From Acidimicrobiales bacterium (lineage in GTDB: Bacteria > Actinomycetota > Acidimicrobiia > Acidimicrobiales > Palsa-688), in contig JASHVH010000527.1 in NCBI GenBank assembly GCA_030039575.1, positions 1 to 9,089 on the forward strand: a stretch of DNA of 9,089 nucleotides. Reading direction: 5' to 3'. Positions 6,532 through 9,089 of this stretch are shown here, one piece after another; position 1 is the first letter of the stretch; each line of letters starts with the position of its first letter. The notes beneath the pieces were generated by a model that saw only the letters and a list, made by a program, of their open reading frames with translations, was not told where the DNA came from and did no database searches. The translations under genes were made by a program, and so were the position numbers.

Positions 6532-6556
6532 GTTTTATGCGACTTCCGGATAAAAC
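6532..6556. repeat. 7-bp A/T-rich inverted repeat upstream of the HTH gene
   Basis: GTTTTAT (6532-6538) and ATAAAAC (6550-6556) are perfect inverted copies 11 nt apart, followed by seven C. Their centres are 18 bp apart, suiting a dimeric regulator. A competing stem GAAGT/ACTTC (6529-6533 with 6542-6546) shares bases, so as RNA the two would exclude each other. It lies about 105 bases before the HTH start, and autoregulation is possible but unproven. Confidence 0.35.
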
Positions 6557-6644
6557 CCCCCCACCGCGAAGAGGACCGGCCCGGCATAGGCCCGCGCCAG
6601 CACCCGGGTGCACAAGGCCGTCCCTTTCGCCTACCCTCATAGGT

Positions 6645-6653
6645 GGAGAAGGG
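6645..6653 (+). promoter_or_regulatory. Ribosome binding site of the HTH gene
   Basis: GGAGAAGGG lies 6 nt before ATG 6660 and sets the start there, not at the far upstream ATG 6537, whose extra 41 residues are Pro/Arg-rich and unlike the family. TACCCT at 6632-6637 could be the -10 box, giving a leader of about 15-20 nt. Confidence 0.6.
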
Positions 6654-6659
6654 TGCAAC

Positions 6660-6863
6660 ATGGCCAAGGCGAACGAGGCCCGGTCCAGGTCGCGCTACGT
6701 CACAGTTGCGGAGGTAGCCGGCCAGCTCCGGGTATCCAACATGACGGTCTACCGCCTGGTGCAGTCCGGGCAGCTGCCGGCCGTGCGAGTGGGGCGCTCG
6801 TACCGGATACGGGAAGAGGACGTGGACCGGTTCCTTGAAGCCCAGTACACGGCGGCCGGGTAG
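6660..6863 (+). CDS. Small excisionase/MerR-type HTH DNA-binding protein
   Basis: A 67-residue protein that is essentially one winged HTH domain of the excisionase (HTH_17) type. It has VTVAEVAGQLRVSNMTVYRLV (14-34, HTH), the wing segment SGQLPAVRVGRSYRI (36-50), and a final helix with EEDVDRFLEA. Small stand-alone proteins of this type, related to BldC, are usual actinobacterial chromosomal regulators, and one sits beside proC in Mycobacterium; nothing nearby suggests a phage. The target genes are unknown. Its 3' end overlaps the SAM-hydrolase start by 29 nt, so both are probably cotranscribed. Confidence 0.88.
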   Translation: MAKANEARSRSRYVTVAEVAGQLRVSNMTVYRLVQSGQLPAVRVGRSYRIREEDVDRFLEAQYTAAG

Positions 6864-7761
6864 GGGCCAGCCGGGTCAGGGGCGCCCCCGAGGTACGGGC
6901 GCGCCCAGGGTTGTCAGCCTGCTCACCGATTACGGCCTGGCCGACGGCTTTGCCGGCGCCCTTCACAGCGTGCTCAGAGCGCGCCTCCCGGACGTGCCCA
7001 TCGTCGACCTCACGCATGACGTCCGGGCGCAGGACGTAAGGGCCGGCAGCCAGGCTCTAAAGCGGGCAGCGCCGTACCTTGCCGATGGGGTCGTCGTCGC
7101 CATCGTCGACCCGGGAGTGGGGACGCCACGGCGCGCCCTGGCGGTCGAAGCCGCGGGCGCAGACCTCACCTTCGTGGGCCCTGACAACGGCCTTTTGATG
7201 CCCGCCCTCGAAATGCTGGGCGGGCCGGCGCGGGCGGTCGAGCTCGAAAACCCGGCCTACCAGCTGGCCTCTCCCGGGCCCACGTTCGCCGGCCGGGACA
7301 TCTTCGCCCCCGCCGCTGCGCACCTGGCGGGCGATGGCGACATCGGGGCATTGGGCCGCGATGTCGACCTCGGGACTTTGGCCTGCCTCCCGCCCCCTCT
7401 GTGCCGGGAGCGCAACGGTGGGCTCGAAGTGGAGGTGACCTGGGTCGACCGCTACGGCAACGTGCAGTTGGCGGCCGGCGCGGCCTCGCTGACCGCCCTG
7501 GCGGGGCAGGCGGGCCACGTCACCGTGACCCCGATGGGCACTGCCGGCGTTACATGGCCGGCCCGAGCCGTCCGCACCTACGCCGACCTAGCCCCCGGGG
7601 AGCTCGGGGCCCTGGTCGATTCCTACGGCTACCTGGCGCTGTGCTTCGACGGTGCCAGCGCGGCAGAGCGCTTGGGTACGGCCGAGCAGGACGTACTGGT
7701 GCTCAGACCGCCGGGCGCACCTAAGGGCAGCGCCGCGCCGGTCTCGCCGCCGGCTCATTGA
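6835..7761 (+). CDS. SAM hydrolase / SAM hydroxide adenosyltransferase (DUF62) family protein
   Basis: Predicted 308-residue cytosolic member of the family that hydrolyses S-adenosylmethionine to adenosine and methionine and is related to fluorinase and chlorinase. Visible family motifs are LLTDYGLADGF (29-39, with D32), VDLTHDV (57-63), VDPGVGTPRR (91-100), GPDNGL (115-120 region), GRDIFAPAAAHLA (153-165) and VDRYGN in the C-terminal barrel. The hydrolase triad Asp-Arg-His would be D92, R99 and the residue before GRD. That residue is Ala152 (TFAGRD), where hydrolases usually have His and halogenases Tyr, so activity may be altered. TTG 6835 is the only start codon before the conserved region; the first 24 residues are Arg/Gly/Pro-rich. 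The 29-nt overlap with the HTH gene suggests translational coupling. Confidence 0.87.
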   Translation: MKPSTRRPGRGQPGQGRPRGTGAPRVVSLLTDYGLADGFAGALHSVLRARLPDVPIVDLTHDVRAQDVRAGSQALKRAAPYLADGVVVAIVDPGVGTPRRALAVEAAGADLTFVGPDNGLLMPALEMLGGPARAVELENPAYQLASPGPTFAGRDIFAPAAAHLAGDGDIGALGRDVDLGTLACLPPPLCRERNGGLEVEVTWVDRYGNVQLAAGAASLTALAGQAGHVTVTPMGTAGVTWPARAVRTYADLAPGELGALVDSYGYLALCFDGASAAERLGTAEQDVLVLRPPGAPKGSAAPVSPPAH

Positions 7762-7793
7762 CGCCTGGGGAAAACCAGGTCAAGCCGTTTTTT
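7758..7793 (+). terminator. Hairpin between convergent SAM-hydrolase and mgsA genes
   Basis: CCTGG (7764-7768) and CCAGG (7775-7779) pair around GGAAAA. The stem extends by TTGA/TCAA (7758-7761 with 7780-7783) across a two-base bulge, so the stop codons of the two convergent genes pair with each other. On the plus strand a run of six T (7788-7793) follows four bases later, giving a plausible terminator for the SAM-hydrolase transcript. There is no T-run on the mgsA side. Confidence 0.5.
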
Positions 7794-8253
7794 CCCGGGC
7801 AATGTGCTGGGTCAGCCGCTCGTAGGGCGAGGTCATGAGGGGCGAGGAAATGAGGAAGTCCGCCGTAGCGCGGTTACAGGCGATCGGGATGTTCCAGACC
7901 ACCGCCACTCGCAGCAGGGCCTTGACGTCAGGGTCGTGAGGCTGGGGCTCGAGAGGGTCCCAGAAGAACACCAGCATGTCAATGGTGCCCTCCGTGATCA
8001 TGGCCCCGATCTGGACGTCGCCACCGAAGGGGCCGCTCTCGACAGTGGTCACTTCCAGGCCGAGTTCCTGGCGGAGCCGCTTACCCGTCGTCCCGGTCGC
8101 CAACAGGTCGTGCGCGAGCAGGGATTCGCGGTTGTAACGCGCCCACTCGAGAAGGTCGGCCTTGCGGTTGTCGTGCGCGACCAGCGCCACCCGCCGGCGG
8201 GTCGGCATCTCCATTGCGAGCGTCGAATCGTCTTGTCGTTCCACCCCGTCCAT
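7780..8253 (-). CDS. mgsA: Methylglyoxal synthase
   Basis: Predicted 157-residue cytosolic enzyme converting dihydroxyacetone phosphate to methylglyoxal and phosphate, the bypass of lower glycolysis used when phosphate is short or carbon flux is unbalanced. The match to E. coli MgsA is close, and all known active-site residues are present with a constant offset of 8: H27 and D28 (VAHD), catalytic D79 in SGPFGGDVQ, H106 and D109 in PHDPDVKALLR. ATGTTG (52-57) forms part of the phosphate site. ATG 8253 gives a normal length plus a few N-terminal residues; in-frame ATGs at 8214 and 8208 are alternatives, and no Shine-Dalgarno decides between them. It is divergent from rex across about 126 bases and convergent with the SAM hydrolase. 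Confidence 0.95.
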   Translation of the reverse strand: MDGVERQDDSTLAMEMPTRRRVALVAHDNRKADLLEWARYNRESLLAHDLLATGTTGKRLRQELGLEVTTVESGPFGGDVQIGAMITEGTIDMLVFFWDPLEPQPHDPDVKALLRVAVVWNIPIACNRATADFLISSPLMTSPYERLTQHIAREKTA

Positions 8254-8291
8254 GATGGCCGACGAACCTGCATTAGCCGTGACCAGCCGGT

Positions 8292-8307
8292 TAACAACGC
8301 GTTACTA
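8292..8307. promoter_or_regulatory. Degenerate Rex-operator-like palindrome between mgsA and rex
   Basis: The perfect 8-bp palindrome AACGCGTT (8296-8303) equals the core of the Streptomyces Rex operator TGTGAACGCGTTCACA. The flanks (TAAC on the left, ACTA on the right) match the operator only at their outer bases, so 10 of 16 positions agree. It lies in the divergent mgsA/rex promoter region, where autoregulation would be expected. Half-site degeneration makes this tentative. Confidence 0.3.
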
Positions 8308-8366
8308 GGCGGAGGGCTGTGCCAACCCCCCGAATTGGGGCTCCTGGAATTGGGGCCGGCCCGCCG

Positions 8367-8379
8367 TACGATTATGGCC
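8367..8379 (+). promoter_or_regulatory. Leaderless promoter -10 box of rex
   Basis: TACGAT (8367-8372) is followed by exactly 7 nt and ATG 8380, placing the expected transcription start on the start codon. There is no Shine-Dalgarno. An in-frame ATG at 8374 would lie upstream of that transcription start, so 8380 is preferred. The -35 is weak (TGGAAT at 8345-8350). A GGAATTGGGGC/GAATTGGGGC direct repeat sits just upstream (8332-8341 and 8346-8356). Confidence 0.5.
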
Positions 8380-9060
8380 ATGCGAGCAGCTCAGACCGCG
8401 GCCAGGCCGCTACCCGAAGCGACGTTGAGACGCCTACCGCTGTACCTGAGGGCGCTCGTCGAAGCCAGCGGCGAACGTTTGCTGATGTTGTCCTCCGAGG
8501 AGCTGGCTGCTCGGGCGGGGGTTAACGCGGCCCAGGTCCGCAAGGACTTGTCGCAGCTCGGTTCCTACGGGACACGGGGGGTGGGGTACGACACCGAGCT
8601 GTTGCGCCAACAGATAAACCGCCAGCTGGGCCTCAACCGGGAGCACAATGTGGCGGTCATCGGAGCCGGCAACCTGGGCCAGGCGCTCGGGAACTACCGG
8701 GGCTTCTCCGAACGGGGCTTCAACGTGGTGGCGGCGTTCGACACCGACCCGGACAAGTTCGGCAGCCGCCTCGGCACGGCGGTCGTCTACCCGCTGTCCG
8801 AGCTGGCCCGGGTGGTCCGGGAGAAGAAGATAACCATGGCCCTCATCACCACCCCCGCCCAGGTGGCCCAGGACATCGCCGACCGGCTGGTGGCGGCCGG
8901 GGTCAGCTCGGTGCTGAACTTCGCCCCGGCGGTGCTCACAGTGGCCCCCCACGTCTCGGTCCGCAAAGTCGACCTGGCCGTCGAGCTTCAGATCCTCGGC
9001 TACTACGAGCACTTGCGCGCCAACCACACTGCTGCGCCCAGGGCGACGACGATCAATTAA
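8380..9060 (+). CDS. rex: Redox-sensing transcriptional repressor Rex
   Basis: Predicted 226-residue homodimeric repressor that senses the NADH/NAD+ ratio and releases its operators when NADH rises. The N-terminal winged helix contains LPLYLRAL (19-26), SSEELAARAGVNAAQVRKDLS (38-58) and the DNA-contacting GSYGTRGVGY (61-70). The Rossmann domain follows with VIGAGNLGQAL (93-103), NYRGF (105-109), AAFDTDP (118-124) and LITTPA (155-160). The C-terminal domain-swap helix includes VDLAVELQILGYYE (197-210). Length is typical. Rex usually controls respiratory and fermentative genes and, in many actinobacteria, precedes hem genes; the next gene here is outside the window. mgsA, a glycolytic bypass gene, is its divergent neighbour. 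Confidence 0.96.
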   Translation: MRAAQTAARPLPEATLRRLPLYLRALVEASGERLLMLSSEELAARAGVNAAQVRKDLSQLGSYGTRGVGYDTELLRQQINRQLGLNREHNVAVIGAGNLGQALGNYRGFSERGFNVVAAFDTDPDKFGSRLGTAVVYPLSELARVVREKKITMALITTPAQVAQDIADRLVAAGVSSVLNFAPAVLTVAPHVSVRKVDLAVELQILGYYEHLRANHTAAPRATTIN

Positions 9061-9074
9061 GAAAAATTAAGGAA

Positions 9075-9083
9075 AAAGGAGGA
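9075..9083 (+). promoter_or_regulatory. Strong Shine-Dalgarno for the next gene (start beyond the window)
   Basis: AAAGGAGGA contains AAGGAGG, a full complement to the 16S rRNA 3' end. It sits in a 29-base run (9061-9089) after the rex stop with no C and about three quarters A/T. The start codon should lie just past the right edge. The following gene is often hemA in actinobacteria, but this cannot be seen here. Confidence 0.6.
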
Positions 9084-9089
9084 AATTTT

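Larger units (their letters stand above)
6280..6659 (+). other. 380-base gap between proC and the HTH gene
   Basis: No convincing gene is present. A 60-residue frame starting in the proC stop (GTGA, 6276-6458) has no protein-like character or G/C third-position bias. The stretch is locally richer in A/T than its surroundings and holds several dyads: TGACGTCA at the proC stop (6277-6284), the self-complementary 10-mer CCGGGCCCGG (6357-6366), CACTGG/CCAGTG (6369-6374 with 6408-6413) interleaved with ACGCC/GGCGT (6381-6385 with 6423-6427), a hairpin followed by five T, and a 7-bp A/T dyad. I match none of it to a known riboswitch or small RNA family. Confidence 0.5.

Noticed and set aside
6660..6863. 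Phage excisionase or integrated element
   Set aside because: The HTH fold resembles excisionases, but no integrase, att repeats or composition change is present; small proteins of this kind are normal actinobacterial chromosomal regulators.
7804..8379. Long N-terminal extension of rex
   Set aside because: It runs antisense to mgsA, whose active-site residues are all intact; Rex homology starts at about ATG 8380.
1..9089. CRISPR array, tRNA, rRNA, insertion sequence or defence island
   Set aside because: No regularly spaced repeats, no tRNA-like cloverleaf, no rRNA segments and no transposase or nuclease genes were seen on either strand.

Overview
This is a gene-dense, GC-rich stretch with strong G/C preference at third codon positions. 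It looks like the chromosome of an actinobacterium. Three things point that way: an RsiG-type c-di-GMP anti-sigma protein, proC followed by a short excisionase-type HTH gene (as in Mycobacterium), and several start codons placed 6-8 nt after a TANNNT -10 box with no Shine-Dalgarno (leaderless architecture). A deep-branching class such as Acidimicrobiia is a guess, not shown. Nothing suggests a phage, insertion sequence, CRISPR array, tRNA or rRNA.

Layout. 1-319 (-): 5' part of an unrecognised gene running off the left edge. 532-1629 (+): CorA-family divalent-cation channel. 4378-1648 (-): a compact three-gene operon of histidine phosphatase, YgjP/DUF45 metallopeptidase and acyl-CoA carboxyltransferase, the last two overlapping by GTGA, closed by a hairpin/T-tract terminator whose T-tract covers the corA stop. 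4429-5229 (+), divergent from that operon: one ORF joining a complete MoaD-like ubiquitin-fold domain to an RsiG-like c-di-GMP-binding domain. 5461-6279 (+): proC. 6280-6659: a 380-base gap with dyads and a terminator-like hairpin. 6660-7761 (+): small HTH protein overlapping a SAM-hydrolase (DUF62) gene. 8253-7780 (-): methylglyoxal synthase, convergent with the SAM hydrolase. 8380-9060 (+): rex, the NADH/NAD+ sensor, divergent from mgsA. The window ends in an A-rich leader with a perfect AAGGAGG for the next gene.

Most genes are housekeeping: cation transport, acyl-CoA carboxylation, proline synthesis, SAM turnover, and the methylglyoxal bypass next to a redox sensor. The outstanding item is the MoaD-RsiG ORF. 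The MoaD part ends in its own Gly-Gly exactly at the junction, and the RsiG part carries one perfect and one near-perfect copy of the E(X)3S(X)2R(X)3Q(X)3D c-di-GMP signature. This implies either a polyprotein-like fusion needing cleavage or an internal start yielding free RsiG; a TANNNT box 8 nt before the internal ATG favours the second option. Also notable are a DUF62 protein whose active-site His is replaced by Ala, and a carboxyltransferase with a divergent N-terminal half but an intact C-terminal half.
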